DNA from: Cannabis sativa
Taxonomy: Eukaryota; Streptophyta; Magnoliopsida; Rosales; Cannabaceae
Direction of reading: 5' to 3'
Assembly: GCF_029168945.1 (NCBI RefSeq)
Contig: NC_083601.1
Span: forward strand, 72,157,595 to 72,221,594
DNA length: 64,000 nt
The notes beneath the pieces were generated by a model. It was not told where the DNA came from and ran no database searches. It worked only from the letters and a program-made list of their open reading frames with translations. The position numbers and the translations under genes were made by a program. This document shows positions 1 to 12,630 of this stretch, one piece after another (position 1 is the stretch's first letter; each line of letters begins with the position of its first letter).

Positions 1-1
1 G

Positions 2-1774
2 AAATCCGGAGAGTTGAAACTTAAGGTTGGTAATGGCAAAATGGTTTCGGTTAGAGCTAGAGGAAAAGCCAAACTCAAGTTTCAAAACAGAATTTTGGAA
101 TTAGACAATGTCTTATACATTCCAAATTTCAGTAGAAACTTGGTTTCTGTTTCATGCTTACAATTGCAACAATACAAATTAGATTTTTCGAGTTCTGGTT
201 CTACCATTTCTCGAAATGATATTCATATTTGTGTTGCATCCATGGAATAGGGGCTTTATGTTCTTAGATCAGAAACACCATTTGCCCTACATAACAAACT
301 TTTTAAAGTAGCTAAACTTAGAAACCACAAAAAGCAAAAGATCGATGATGATAATGAAACATATCTATGGCATTTACGTTTAGGTCAAATAGGCTATGAC
401 AGACTAAATAGGCTAACCAAAGACGGTCCATTGAAAAATGTCATCTTAGGTGAATTACCTGTTTGCGAGTCTTGCCTAGAAGGAAAGATGACCAAACGCT
501 ATTTCTCTACAAAGGGAGAGCGTGCCAAACAACCCCTAGGGTTAGTGCATTCAGATGTTTGCAGACCTTTGAATGTAAAAGCCCGAGGTGGTTATGAGTA
601 CTTTGTCACTTTCATTGATGATTACTCTAGATATGGACATATTTACCTTATGCATAAGAAATCTGAAACGTTTGAAAATTTTTAGGAATTTCATGCATTG
701 GCTCAAAACCAATTGGGTAAAACGTTAAAGATCTTGCGAACTGATAGGCGTGCAGAATATATGGATATGCAGTTCAAAGATAATTTAATTGAACTTGGAA
801 TTGAATCCCAATTAACCGCCCCTAGCACTCCATAGCAAAATAGAGTTGCAGAAAGACAGAATCACACGCTTTTGGAAATGGTTAGGTCCATGCTTAGTTA
901 TTCAACTCTACCTACGTCCTTCTGGGGATATGCAATTCAGATGGAAACCAACATTTTAAATGTTGTTCCATCTAAATCAATCCCTAATAAACCTTTAGAA
1001 CTATGGAATGGTCGTACACCTAGCTTACGCCATTATAGAATCTGGGGGTGCCCTGCTCATGTCTTAAGAAAGAAAGACGGAAAACTTGAAAAGCGAACTG
1101 AAGTTTGCATGTTTATCGGGAATTCTAAAGAGACTAGGGGTGGACTATTTTATAGTCGCAAGGATGATAAAGTGTTTGTTTCCACAAACGCCACTTTCCT
1201 TGAAGATGACTATATTAAGAATTTCAAACCACAAAGTAAAGTAGTATTGGAGGAAATGCTTGCAGATATAAGTCCTTCCAATGTTCCGTCCTCTTCCCCT
1301 CAAGAAGAGGATAATCCCACTCCCTCAGTCGAGCCAACTGAGAAAACTACTACCAAAGTTCCTGTTCAGAAGATCACCGCTCCTCGTCGTAGTGGGAGGG
1401 TTTCAACAAAACCAGCTCGTTATGGCTTGGATGGTGAAATCAATATGGTCGTTGGTGACGGTATTGATGACGACCCATTAACCTATAAACAGGCAATGGC
1501 TAGTCCGCAACAGAAACGATGGTCAGCCGGCATGGATTCAGAAATGGATTCCATGAAAAAGAACAAAGTCTGGGAATATGTAGACGCACCTGATGACTAT
1601 CATCCAATCAGATGTAAGTGGGTTTACAAGAAGAAAAGAGGCGCTGGAGGCAAAGTCGAAACTTTTAAAGCTAGACTTGTAGCCAAGGGTTATACCCAAA
1701 GAGAAGTGTGGACTATAAGGAAACTTTTAGTCCTGTTGCCATGCTCAAATCCATCCGAATTCTTCTCTCCATAG
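2..1774 (+). pseudogene. copia pol, protease end and integrase part (broken)
   Basis: Reading one frame from base 2 gives the end of the protease region, a GAG-pre-integrase domain (about 350-500, with an HLRLG motif and a CESCLEGK zinc-binding half), the integrase core (VHSDV, TFIDDYSRYG, then the NRVAERQNHTLLEM block near 840-890) and the N-terminal RT part (KWVYKKKRGAGG, FKARLVAKGYTQ). Three in-frame stops interrupt it, at 248-250, 683-685 and 833-835. The last replaces the glutamine usually found just before the conserved QN of the catalytic region. A one-base loss near 1707 shifts the frame so that RT continues in another frame from 1708. This copy cannot make a full polyprotein. The domains are clear; only their exact limits are uncertain. 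Confidence 0.88.
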
Positions 1775-3039
1775 CTGCTGCTTTCGATTATGAAATCTGG
1801 CAAATGGATGTCAAGACTGCCTTCCTTAATGGGGTACTTGAAGAAACCATCTATATGGAGCAACCAGAAGGCTATGTTCTTCCAGGGCAAGAAAAGAAAG
1901 TTTGCAAATTAAATAAGTCTATCTATGGACTAAAGCAAGCTTCTCGCTCATGGAACAAAAGGTTTGATGAAATCATCAAGACCTACGACTTTCTTCAGAA
2001 TGAAGATGAACCTTGTGTTTACCAACTCAAGGAAGACCAAGTAGTAGTATTCCTGGTCCTTTATGTTGACGACATTTTGATTATTGGAAACAAGATCAAG
2101 AAAATGACTAACATCAAGGAATGGCTTAACACTCAATTCGATATGAAAGATTTGGGTGAGGCAGCCTATGTTCTTGGTATTCAGATTATCGAAAACTGGA
2201 AGAACAGATCGCTTGCTCTCTCTCAAACAACTTATATTGACAAAGTTTTAGAGAGATTCTCCATGAACAACACCAATGGGGCGAATATGCCTTCTAGATA
2301 TGGTATTCGTCTATCTACGGAACAGTCTCCTACTGATCCTCAAGAGATAGAGGACATGGCGAAAATTCCTTATGCTTCTGCAGTTGGAAGTCTAATGTAT
2401 GCAATGTTATGCACTAGACCTGACATCTGCTATGCAGTTGGAATCGTGAGCAGGTATCAGTCTAATCCAGGACAACAACATTGGAATGCAGTTAAGTATA
2501 TTCTGAAATATGTAAAGAGTACAAGGAATCTTGTGTTAGTCTACAAGGGTGGTGCTTTAAATCCCATAGGCTATACTGATTCAGATTTCCAGGCATGTCT
2601 TGAAGACAGGAAATCTACATCTGGGATGGTGTTTACTCTTAGGGGTAGAGCAGTGGTTTGGAGAAGTGCTAAACAAACCGCGATATCAGACTCGACGACG
2701 GAAGCAGAATACATAGCTACAGCAGAAGCTGCTAAAGAGCTTGTCTGGCTAAGAAAGTTCTTCACCAGTATCGGTGTCGTGCCTGGAATGGAAAAGCCTC
2801 TGGTCCTACTTTGTGATAATAATGGAGCAATAGCCAATAGTAAGGAACCTCGAAGTCACAAGAGAAGCAAACACATAGAAAGGCAGTATCACATCATCAG
2901 AGAATATGTGGCAAGAGGGGATGTACTGGTTGAGAAAGTGGATACAAAAGACAACTTAGCTGATCCATTCACCAAAGTCTTGGCAGTGACTGCATTTGAA
3001 AAGCACCGTCAGAATTTAGGATTAACTGATATGTACTGA
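1708..3039 (+). pseudogene. copia reverse transcriptase - RNase H (open, but cut off by upstream frameshift)
   Basis: An uninterrupted 443-codon frame carries most of the copia RT and all of RNase H. RT landmarks are QMDVKTAFLNG (residues 32-42), SIYGLKQASRSW (71-82) and the catalytic YVDD box (residues 119-122, bases 2062-2073). RNase H shows YTDSDF with its acidic residues, the DRKSTSG block, and the C-terminal SKHIERQYH and DTKDNLADPFTK blocks. In life this segment would copy the element's RNA into cDNA and remove the RNA strand. It is the best-preserved coding segment in the window, but it is out of frame with the integrase part and starts at an internal ATG, so it is not an independent gene. 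The stop at 3037-3039 is the natural polyprotein end, about 30 bp before the LTR. Confidence 0.9.
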
Positions 3040-3053
3040 TTAGTTTTATATTA

Positions 3054-3068
3054 GTGCAAGTGGGAGTT
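3054..3068 (+). other. polypurine tract of element A
   Basis: A purine-rich run (GCAAGTGGGAGT) lies immediately before the TGTTGGG start of the 3' LTR. The same run precedes the 3' LTRs of elements B, D and (inverted) C. It would prime plus-strand DNA synthesis. Confidence 0.75.
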
Positions 3069-4983
3069 TGTTGGGTTTTATGCCCTAAATAAAACTCCAT
3101 TTCAAAGTAATCCATTTTATTCAACATCAATAAAGAAATAGAAGTATTTTTCATTCATTTGTGTATGTTTTGGTTCATCTTATAAATTGCTTGTCTATTT
3201 GATTTATAAATTCATCTGAAACCCGTTTCACATACTTGATCCTGTTTGTTGTGTTGTCAACACATTGGAAAGTAAACATGACTATGTGAATAAAGATTCC
3301 TAGATTTATCAGAGACAGGGTTTTACTGATATGATAATCTACAACAGAGTTTACTTGCATTTGGAGAAATGATATGTTCTTTCCAGAGCATTGGTTAAAG
3401 TAAAGCTTAGGTTGGGTGCATGGAGTATGCATCGGAAGGGACCGATATTGAACTTTGACATAGATTTATCAAACTTACCGTAATATCTATTCAAGTCAAT
3501 ATCGCCTAGTTGATCCTAGATCAAATGATCTAAATCCTGATATGATTAGGCTAAATCTCAAGAGTGTTATTCGTGTTCTTTGATTTGTTAGTTAAGCCTA
3601 CTTTTGGGTCAGGGTGATACGTACATTTGGGGAACACGGTAGTGCAATTGAGTGGGAGCACTAACATAAATATGGAATCGATAGCTTCTATCTGGCGAAT
3701 AGTAAGTAAAGGATGATTTCCTTCGAGCTTGACCAAACGAAAAATAAATGGTGGAGTACTCATTTCACATAGCTGAAATATCATTTATACGGGGTTAAGT
3801 GTTTACAGGATAAAATACATTGTAGGGTGTCACGGTAATCTAATCCCTTTACAGTGTAGATCATACATATAGAGGATCATTGATCAAATTAGGATTATAA
3901 CAATGGATAAATAATGACGTGTCTATATGGTGGAACATATAGAGCGTTCTATATACTGAGAGTGCAATTCTAAGTTCTATGCGTGGATTCAACGAAGAAT
4001 TAATAAGTCAGTTAATTTAGATTACAAATTCTTGATCTGCTTATTGGAAGCTCGGTTATATAGACCCATGGTCCCCCCACTAGTTGAGATAATATTACTT
4101 GTAAGACTCATTTAAATGGTTTTGATTAATCAATTATAATTCTCAAATTAGACTATGTCTATTTGTGAATTTTTCACTAAGTAAGAGCGAAATTGTAAAG
4201 AAAGAGTTTTTAGGGCATATTTGTTAATTATGATACTTTGTATGGTTCAATTAATAAATATGATAAATGAAAATATTATTTAATAATTATTTATAATTAT
4301 TAAATAGTTATAATTGGCATTTAAATGGTTGAATTTGAAAATTGGCGTTTTTGGGAAAATGAGATGCAGAAATGATAAAACTGCAAAATTACAAAAAGTG
4401 AGGCCCAAAACCATATAGCCATGGCCGGCCACTTTTATAGGCATTATCATATATTATTTTCATTATTTTAATGCCAAATAATTCAAACCTAACCCTATGT
4501 GGAATGCTATAAATAGATAGTGAAGGCTTCTTGAAATTTACACAAAACACTTTTACTTCTGGTTTCCTTCAGAGAAAAACCTGAGCCTTCTCTTTCTAAA
4601 CCCTAGCCGCCACCTTCATACTCTTCTTCTTCATTGAATAATTTCGAACCTCTTAGTGATAGAGTAGTGCCCACACTCAGCAAGTGATACCTCAATCATA
4701 GTGAAGAAGATCGTGAAGAAAGACATTCAACAAGAAGGAGATTCAGCACTAAACAAAGGACAGAAAGAGATCCAGGTTCAGATCTTGATAATACTTTGCG
4801 ACAGAAAGGATACAAGGGTTAGAGATCTGAACGGAAGGAGACATTTTATTCCGCTGCACCCACTGTAAGGTTTCTGATACTTTATATGTATTTAATTTAT
4901 AATCGTTTTAGAAGTTCATATTTAGGGCGTTAATCAACATACTTGTGAGTAGATCTAAGATCTTGGTAAAATAATTTCCAACA
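3069..4983 (+). repeat. 3' LTR of element A (subfamily 1)
   Basis: This is an LTR of about 1915 bp running from TGTTGGG to CCAACA, a perfect short terminal inverted repeat. Boundaries were set by comparison with the other copies in the window (5061, 9759, 12631, 14638, 26337, 34231, 42417). The first 150 bp (CTCCATTTCAAAGTAATCC...) define subfamily 1, shared with the 26337 copy and distinct from the copies at 5061, 12631 and 14638. Confidence 0.92.
4508..4515 (+). promoter_or_regulatory. putative TATA box in LTR A
   Basis: TATAAATA follows a conserved GGAATGC context. Equivalent boxes occur in the LTRs of B (6480) and D (35660 and 43849). The position is compatible with the U3/R boundary. 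No transcription start is demonstrated. Confidence 0.5.
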
Positions 4984-6856
4984 TACACTTGATTTGTATA
5001 TCAAGGTGTTGAGATTATTTGAAATGCACATTTTTTTTTATAATAGTGCAAGTGGGAGTTTGTTGGGTTTTGTGCCCTAAATAAAACTCATTTCAATATA
5101 ATCAGATTTACGTATTAATAAAGATCAGAAATAACATTATATGTTCCATGGTTCACATGATTTATTTCATGATTATATATGTAATGTATGAATTCTATTT
5201 AAGTCCAGAACATATGAATTTGTTAAAGATTGTAGTGTTGTCAGCACAGTGGAATATAATCTTAATTATATGTTCGAAAGTTTATTCCCTAATTTGTCAG
5301 TTCACTGGATTTAGACTGACATGATAATCAACGATAGGTATTCTTACACCTTGGATAAGTGTTATGTCCTTTCCAGGGCATTGGCAAAGTTTACCAGTAT
5401 CGGATGTATGCAGTATACATCGGAAGGGGCCGATATTGAACTTTGATTAGATATATTAAAATTTACCATAATATCTATTCAATTCAATATCACATGTTGA
5501 TCCTAGATCAAATGATCTTAATCCTGATATGATTAGGTTTGATCTCAAGAGTATTATACATGTTCTTTGATTTGTTAGTTAAGCCTACTTTTGGGTCAGG
5601 GTGATAGCTACATTTTGGGAACATGATAGTATAATTGAGTGGGAGCGCTAACATAAATATGGAGTCTATAACTTCTATAGGAATTTAGAAGTCAAACGAT
5701 GATATCCTTTGAGCTTGGCTAAACAGAGATAAATGGTGGAGATCTCATTTCACTTTGCTGAAATATGATTTATACGGAGCTTAGTGTTTTACTGATAAAA
5801 TATATTGAAGGTGTAACGGTAACATATATATCGTGGAACATACATAGAGGGTCATTGATCATATTAGGATTATAACAATGGATAACTAAAGGCGTATCTA
5901 TATCGTGGAACATATATAGTGTTCTATATGATTGAGAGTGCAATTCCAAGTTCTAAGTGTGGATTCGATAAGGAATTAATAAGTTAGGGAATTTACTTGG
6001 TAAATTCGGTTGGACTTATTGGAAGCTCGGTTTATATAGGCCCATGGTCCCCATACTAGTTGAGACCATACTGCTTGTAAGATTCAGTTAATTGATTTTG
6101 TTTAATCAATTATAATTCTAAAGTTAGACTATGTCTAGTTTATGAATTTGCACTAAGCAAGGGCGAAATTGTAAAGAAAAGAGATTCTAGGTTTATTTAT
6201 TGATTAAGAGACTTTATATGTCAAAATTAATAAATATATTAAAAGACAATATTATTTAATAATTATTTTTTAGTTATTAAATAATTAGAATTGGCATTTA
6301 AATGGTTAAATTGGAAAATTGTCATTTTTGAGAAAATGAGATTGAAAAATGACAAAATGGGAAAGTTGCAAAGTGAGGCCCAATTTCCTGATATGGCCGG
6401 TCACTATGCAAGCCTTTTACCATTTATTTTTCCATTATTTTAATGCCATACAATTCTAACCTAATCCTAGTTGGCATTCTATAAATAGTTGCCCCTCTCT
6501 TCTCTTTCTTCTCTTCAATTTCGAAATAGCCTTGAGTGAATGAGTAGTGCCCACACACATCAAGTGGTATCTCAATCATAGTGTGTAAGACTGTGAAGAA
6601 TCCAAACAACAAGAAGGAGAATCAGCACCAAAGGAAGGAGAGAAAGAGATCCAGGTTCAGATCTTGTTGATGCTCTGCTATAGAAAGGAATCAAGGGCTA
6701 GAGATCTGAACGGAAGGAGTCATTATATTCCGCTGCACCCAATGTAAGGTTTCCTAAAGTTTATATGTGTTTATTTCATTGTTTTAGAATTCATATTAGG
6801 ATTTTAATGAAACATACATGGTAGTAAATCTAGATCCTGGTAAAATATTTCCAACA
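4984..6856 (+). mobile_element. copia element B, 3' end only
   Basis: Only 77 bp of internal sequence (4984-5060) and the 3' LTR are present. The internal stretch (ACACTTGATTTGTATATCAAGG, a GAGATTATTTGAAA block, then the polypurine tract) matches the 3' internal end of element D at 42341-42416 and, inverted, of element C at 16500-16580. It does not match element A. B therefore belonged to the same degenerate group as C and D. Element A inserted in it, and the rest of B lies left of the window. B abuts LINE1 sequence at 6857; the expected target duplication copy on this side is CCCCA. Confidence 0.82.
5061..6856 (+). repeat. 3' LTR of element B (subfamily 2)
   Basis: An LTR of about 1796 bp, from TGTTGGG to CCAACA. 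Its first 200 bp (AACTCATTTCAATATAATCAG, then ATGTTCCATGGTTCACATGA) define subfamily 2. It holds the shared landmarks of the family: the TTTGGGTCAGGGTGAT block, the GGCCCATGGTCCCC block, and a TATAAATA box at 6480. Confidence 0.9.
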
Positions 6857-7790
6857 CCCCACGCCATGGGCAGCTCCCCCAAGTTTAAAGCATCCACAAC
6901 AATTTTTGAATCCGATTTAATAAGAACAGAGTCAAGCCGTTTACTCCAAGCATGCTCTAGAGCAGTTAAGATTGCCACAAGTTCAACTTCAAGAATATTA
7001 GAGACTGAGCAATGTGACTGACAGGATTCATAACCAGCTACCCCAGGCTTCTTCAAAACAACTCCGATCCCTTCTACCCCATCGACAACCGAGGCATCGA
7101 CTTGGAAACAGCACGAGGCACAGGCAGCAAAATTAGTCTGCTGATGCGTTTGTGCTGGAGAAGGGGTTACATGAGTTTCCTAAAAGTTGTTTGCTTCAGC
7201 AACCATGGACAATTCCATAGCTTGCTTGGATATATTTCTTATATTGTCTGTGATAGAAGGAACTGGACTGCAGAAGACATAATTATTTCTACATAACCAG
7301 ATTGCTTCCAACACACATGCCATTGTTCTTACCAAGTGATCATCATTTGCTACACAAAACCATAAGAGGAAATCTTCAAAGGAATTGACCGCAAGCCTGT
7401 CCGTTCTCAACCCCCACGAGCTTAGAAACCAAATCCCTCGAGCAAAAGGGCAGGTACAAAAGAGATGAAGCTCTGTTTCGTTCTGTTCACCATAGAAAAC
7501 ACATAACCTGTCACCTTGGTTTAAGAAGCCCAAGCGGCTTTTGAGAGGCAAGCATGCCGAGAGAATTCTCCAAATAAGGAGGGTGTGTCAAGGATGTAGT
7601 TTAAGTTTCCACAAGGCCTTCCAAACTGGTTTCTCCTTAAGAAATCTATCCTTTTGAGATAACCAGTAAGCTCCCTTGACCGAGAAAGTTCCTTTCGATC
7701 CCATCTTCCAGAAAAGTATGTCTATATCTCCCTCAAGAGGCATGATGGCCGTAATAGCATTTGCCACTTCCACTTCAAAGCATCTATTAA
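6857..7790 (-). pseudogene. LINE1 ORF2, zf-RVT and RNase H region
   Basis: Read on the minus strand, 7773-7588 and 7551-7180 give the zf-RVT domain found after plant LINE RTs: WKALWKLKLHP, then LCVFYGEQNETELHLFCTCPFARGIW with its Cys/His residues. Bases 7120-6857 give an RNase H of the RVT_3 type (QVDASVVDG, then a block around VELVAILTALEHA with its conserved glutamate, and SDSKIVVDAL). The reading frame breaks between these pieces, so this is a pseudogene. RNase H is truncated at 6857 by the LTR of element B. The apparent extension of its frame past 6857 is LTR sequence. Confidence 0.85.
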
Positions 7791-9758
7791 TTAGTTGAAC
7801 GTTCTAGCTGCAGGTACCATGTACAAAAAGATCTGCTACCTTCGTAAACGCATGCGTAGTGTTGTAGGAAAAACTCCTTTGGATTTCGGTTGGAGTAAAG
7901 CCAGGCACCCAAGGTGTAGTCCAGATGTCAATATCTCCCTTACCTACCAAATACCCAGCACCTGCCATAGCTATACTTCGCGCTTCAAGAATTCCACTCC
8001 ATATAGCCGAATCTTCAGGCTTATGTTCAACATTCTAGAAATCCAATCTGTTGCAGTATCTAGCTCTCAGTATCTGAATCCATGGTCTATTACTCTAATC
8101 GAGAACTAGCCAAGCTAGTTTGGCCAATAAAGCCATATTCATGTCACAGAATCGTCGTAAGCCTAACCCACGATTACGTTTGGGTTGGAAAATCTCAAAC
8201 CAACTTTTTGTGGCCATGTAGCGGTTGCTTGTGCCATTTTCCTTGCATCCATTCCACCAAAATCATGCCACCAAACTGTCCAACTCATTACAGATTGTTT
8301 TAGGAAGCTTGTGAGTATACATAGTATAATAGGGTATACTATGCAAAACTAAGTGAACAAGAGTTAAACGACCTGCCTGGGACAGTAGCATTGGCTTCCA
8401 TTCCTCAAATTTGTTTAAGATTTTTGTTCTAACATAGGAGAAGTCTTGACGCTTCTTTGCTGAACTAAAGAATGGATTTCCCAAAAATTTCTCTTGTCTA
8501 CTTAAACTGTGCATTCCCATGATGTTCATCAGATCCTCCTTTGTCTCATTGGTGACCTTCGGGGAGAAAACAATTCCACTCTTTCCTTTGTTTATTTTCT
8601 GTCCTGACCATCCTTCATATTTGTCAAAGCAAGATAGCAAAGTTGTAGCCTCTTTGTTGTTTGCTTTACAGAAGAAGATGGTGTCATCCGCATAAAAAAG
8701 ATGTGAAATGGGGAGAGAATTTCTTCCTATTTTAATCCCTGTTATCTCACCCCGAGCCTCCGCCTTGCACACTAGTTTTGAAAGTACCTCACTACAAAGG
8801 ATGAACAAATATGGCGAGAGAGGGTCGCCTTGCCTTAGGTCTTGCTCAGGATAAAAGGCTTGTAAAGGGGGCCCATTGAGCAGCACAAAAAATATAACCG
8901 AAGTCACACAGTGCATTATGAGAGTACATACATGTGCACTGAATCCATTAGCTTCCAAAACCCGTCTAAGGAACCCCCATTCCACTCTGTCATATGCTTT
9001 GTGCATATCCGTCTTCACCGCCATGAATCCAGACTTTCCTTTGATTTTATTCAGACAGTGTGGAACTTCAGTCGCCATCACCAAACACTCAGCGATCCAT
9101 CTTCCCTTAAGGAAAGCAGATTGAAAAGAGGATATTAATCTGTCCAGAACAAGCTTTAGTCTATCCGTCAAAATTCGTGCAATGATTTTGTACCCAAAAT
9201 TGCATAAGCTTATCGGTCGGAATTGATCAAAGCTAGCAGGGCTTTCACACAGATAAAGGTATGGTTTAACTACTTATCAAACGAACCTAAAGCAACAAAA
9301 TCTACTACCATGTTGCATACATCAGCTTCAACTGTACTCCAGTATTTTTGAAAGAAAACACCAGGGTACCCGTCAGGTCCCAGAGCCTTTAGGGGGTAAA
9401 GACTCCAAACTGCCTCCTTGATTTCCTGCGCTGTGGGGATTCTACTGATCTCATAGTTCTCATGATCTAGCACCTGTTTTTCGAAAAGGCTCTCAAATTC
9501 AGCATCCTGAACAGGTTTTGAACTTTGAAAAAGATTCTTGAAATGTTCCTCAAAATATTGTCCAATTCCATTCTTGTTTCTTCTCCAATTTCCACTTTCA
9601 TCAAGGATTGCCCAAACATGATTTCTTCTTCTCCTGACAATTGTTGATGTATGGAAAAATTCTGAGTTACAGTCACCTTGAGAAATCCACAACTCACAAG
9701 ACTTATACTTCCAAATTCGCTCCATTTTCAGTTCACATCCAAGATCTCGAGTTGCAGT
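7791..9758 (-). pseudogene. LINE1 ORF2, reverse transcriptase region
   Basis: The minus-strand frame 9725-9270 carries the segment before RT (SQGDCNSEFFHTS, then the KALGPDGYPGVFFQKYW finger block), and 9171-8263 carries the palm and thumb. Catalytic landmarks are KTDMHKAYDRVEW with the first aspartate, RQGDPLSPYLF, and the YADD box at 8694-8683. The block joining the two frames (FRPISLCNFGYKIIARILTDR) is present near 9250-9165, so the break near 9262 is a frameshift rather than a loss. From 8262 to 7791 the frame is decayed and reads as the linker to zf-RVT. In an active element this enzyme performs target-primed reverse transcription. Plus-strand frames over this stretch are shadows. Confidence 0.9.
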
Positions 9759-11644
9759 TGTTGGAATTTATTTTACCAGGATCATAGATCTATTCACAAG
9801 TATGTTGTTTAACATCCTAAATATGAACTTTCTAAAACGATAATTAAACACTTTTAAAGTTAAGAAAACCTTACATTGGTTGCAGCGGAATAATATGTCT
9901 CCTTCCACTCAGATCTCTAACCCTTGTTCCTTTCTGTCGCAGAGTATTATCAAGATCTGAGCCAGAATGTCCTTCTCTTTGAGTTTGATCCTTCACAATC
10001 TTCCAATCTATGATTGAGGTACCACTTGCTGTGTGTGGGCACTACTTTATCACTAAGAGGTTTTGAAAATATGAAGAAGAAAAGAGAGAGAGGTAGGGTC
10101 AGCTATAGAGAGAAAGTGGAAGACTCAGTTTTCTGAAAAGGCAATCTTAAGAAACTGTTGATAAAAACTTATTTTTAACTGAGCCATCACTTTCTATTTA
10201 TAGGCAACTACTAGGTTTAGGTTAGTAATTACTTGGCATTAAAATAATGAAAATATTAATTGGAAAAAACCCAATCAAGTGGCCGGCCATAGGTGTTAGT
10301 GGGCCTCACTTGGATTTTGCAGTTTTCATAATTTTTATTTCTATTTTCTCAAAAACACCAATTTTCCAATTCTAACCATTTAAATGCCAAAACTAATTAT
10401 TTAATAACTAAAATAGATTATTACATAATATTGTCATTTAATATAATTATTAATTAGACATATAGAGTCTCTTAATTAATAAATAAACCTAGAATCTCTT
10501 TTCTTTACAATTTCACCCCTGCTTAGTGAAAATTCACAAATTAGACATAGTCTAACTGTAGAATTATAATTGATTAATCATAAATCAATTATTGAGTCTT
10601 ACAAGCAGTATGGTCTCAACTAGAATGGGGACCATGGATCTATAATGCTGAGCTTCCAATAAGCGAACCGAATTTACTAAGTAAATCCCTAACTTATTAA
10701 TTCCTTGTTCAATCCACTCTTAGAACTTGGAATTGCACTCTCAGACTTATATAGAGCATTTTATATGTTCCATGATATAGATATGTTATCTCATTCAACC
10801 ATTGTTATAATATTAATGTGATCAAAGATCCTCTATATAGATAATTTACATCGAGATGGGATAAATTTACTGTTTTCACCCCTCAATGTATTTGGCCCCT
10901 TAAAACACTTAGCTACCTGTAAATGATGTTTTAGTGATCTAAGAAATAGTCACTGAAACAAGATCTCATCCATTTACTTCTATTTAGCTAAGCTCGAAGG
11001 GAATCATCACTTGACTTCTATACACCAGTAGAAGCTATAGATTCCATATTTATGTTCACCGCTCCCACTCAATCATACTATCATGTTCCAAAAATATACG
11101 TATCACCCTGACCCAAAAGTAGGCTTAACTAATAAATCAAAGAACATGAATAGCACTGCTGAGTTGAGCCTAAGCATATCAGGATTTAGATACTTTTAAT
11201 CTAAGATCAACTACTGATATTGACTTGGACAGATACAACGGTAAGTTTATAATATCTTGACTAAGTTCAATATTGGTCCAGTCCAATGTATACTCCATAG
11301 ATTCGAAACTAGTATACTTTACCAATGTCCTGGAAAGAACATAACACTTACTCCAAGTGTAAGTACACATCATCGCTGATTATCACATCAGTGTAAATAC
11401 AAAACACTGATGAAACATGGACTTAGTCTTTTGAATCATATAATCACAATCACATTCCACTATGTTGACAATACTGTAATTGTGAATAAATATACGTTCT
11501 GGACTTAACAGATTTTTTGCATATATTAAACATATATTAAACCATAAGCATGAAAAACTCATGCAAACATAAATCACTTCAAATTTCTTAGATTGATAAC
11601 TAATCAGATTGCAATGGGTTTTATTTAGGGCACAAAACCCAACA
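9759..11644 (-). repeat. solo copia LTR in LINE1
   Basis: An inverted copy of the copia LTR, about 1886 bp, starting TGTTGGAA and ending CCCAACA. LINE1 ORF2 continues on both sides, so this is a single LTR left by recombination between the two LTRs of an inserted element. The flanking five bases (GCAGT at 9754-9758 and ACAGC at 11645-11649) share only the central CAG. The target duplication has therefore decayed, or the LTR derives from two different copies. Confidence 0.87.
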
Positions 11645-12619
11645 ACAGCCCCTCTCCTCATCACAAGAGAAAACCGTCTGTGATTGGAGAGTCGAAAGAC
11701 GTCTACAAAGCTGTTTTAATTTTTTGTCACAGAAGCCAAAGTGATTCCAGTTCCACACCTTCAAAGCTTTCGTTGTTCTGCTGATTTTTTGTGGCACCCT
11801 GTATTTTTGATGAGCCAAGCAAGATTCATTCCAAATACCCTCAATGAGTTCACCGCACGTCGGGTCAGTGGTCCAAACCTCAAGAAACCTAAAAGGAGGC
11901 TTCAATTTTTGTTGTCTCAAGCATGTGTCCAATATGACCGGGGCAAGATCCAAGCTCAAGATTGGATGATGTGTGTGGCCTGTCGGTGGGAATTGGGTAC
12001 ACCAATTCGCACTTCTGATTGCTCTGTCGAGCCTTTAACATACTCGATCCCTTAGGCTACGACAATTTGACCAAGTGAATGCTGATCCAATATAGCCAAC
12101 GTCAATACCCTCTGTTTCTAACATGAACTCCTAAAGAAAACACCCTTCATTTCTTCCAACTTTCTTGCCTCCCCGTTTCTCATTTTCTTCAAGAATTGCA
12201 TTCAAATCCCCTATCACGGCCCAGGTTGTGCAACTATTTTGAACAAATCCCGTTAAATCTTTCCAAAACTTTCCTTTGTGTCTTGAGTAGGGAGTCCCAT
12301 AGATGCAGAAAATATACCAAGATTCTAACCCGTATCCCAGATTTCCCAAAAGTTTGAACCATGTATCATAGATATCTTAAATATTAACATTTATCCCCCA
12401 TCTCCAAGCATCACAAAATCCACCCACCAAACCAACTGCTGGGATACAAAACGAGTGAACATAACCCAGCCTATTTAAAATTGAAACCATACTTCCCTCA
12501 TCAACCTTTTTCTCCGCCAAAAAAACCAAATCCACTCTATCTCTTTTAGAGAGACCTCGTAAGGTCCTCTCAGTCGTCGGCCGTCGAAGGCCACGACAAT
12601 TCCACGAGAGGCACCTCAT
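11645..12619 (-). pseudogene. LINE1 ORF2, endonuclease domain
   Basis: ORF2 starts at 12619 (minus) with MRCLSWNCRGLRRPTTERTL, the usual start of plant L1 apurinic-like endonuclease. Further landmarks are the GDLNAILEENEKRGG block (near 12190), TWSNCR and RLDRA. The end of the domain, where active elements carry the serine-aspartate-histidine catalytic motif, reads SLDLAPVIL, so the histidine is missing. Stops at 12376 and near 12130 also break the frame. The segment runs up to the solo LTR at 11644 and the same protein resumes at 9758. The enzyme would nick target DNA before reverse transcription. Confidence 0.87.
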
Positions 12620-12630
12620 GATGACGGTGG

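Larger units (their letters stand above)
1..4983 (+). mobile_element. Ty1/copia element A (Angela/BARE-like), 5' end outside window
   Basis: The window opens inside the pol region of a copia retrotransposon and runs through integrase, reverse transcriptase, RNase H, polypurine tract and a complete 3' LTR. Domain order (integrase before RT) identifies Ty1/copia. The lineage call to Angela/BARE rests on the wording of the RT, the long 1.9 kb LTR and an LTR start (TGTTGGG...ATGCCCTAAATAAA) resembling BARE. It is inserted in element B: the bases after its LTR (TACAC at 4984) continue a sequence also seen intact in element D near 42341. The 5' LTR, gag and the other target-duplication copy lie left of the window. 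Confidence 0.9.

Noticed and set aside
2571..2837. Minus-strand open frame over the copia RNase H
   Set aside because: A shadow of the RNase H frame on the plus strand, with no domain of its own.
8876..9138. Two plus-strand frames over the LINE1 RT
   Set aside because: Antisense shadows of the minus-strand RT, which has all its catalytic blocks.
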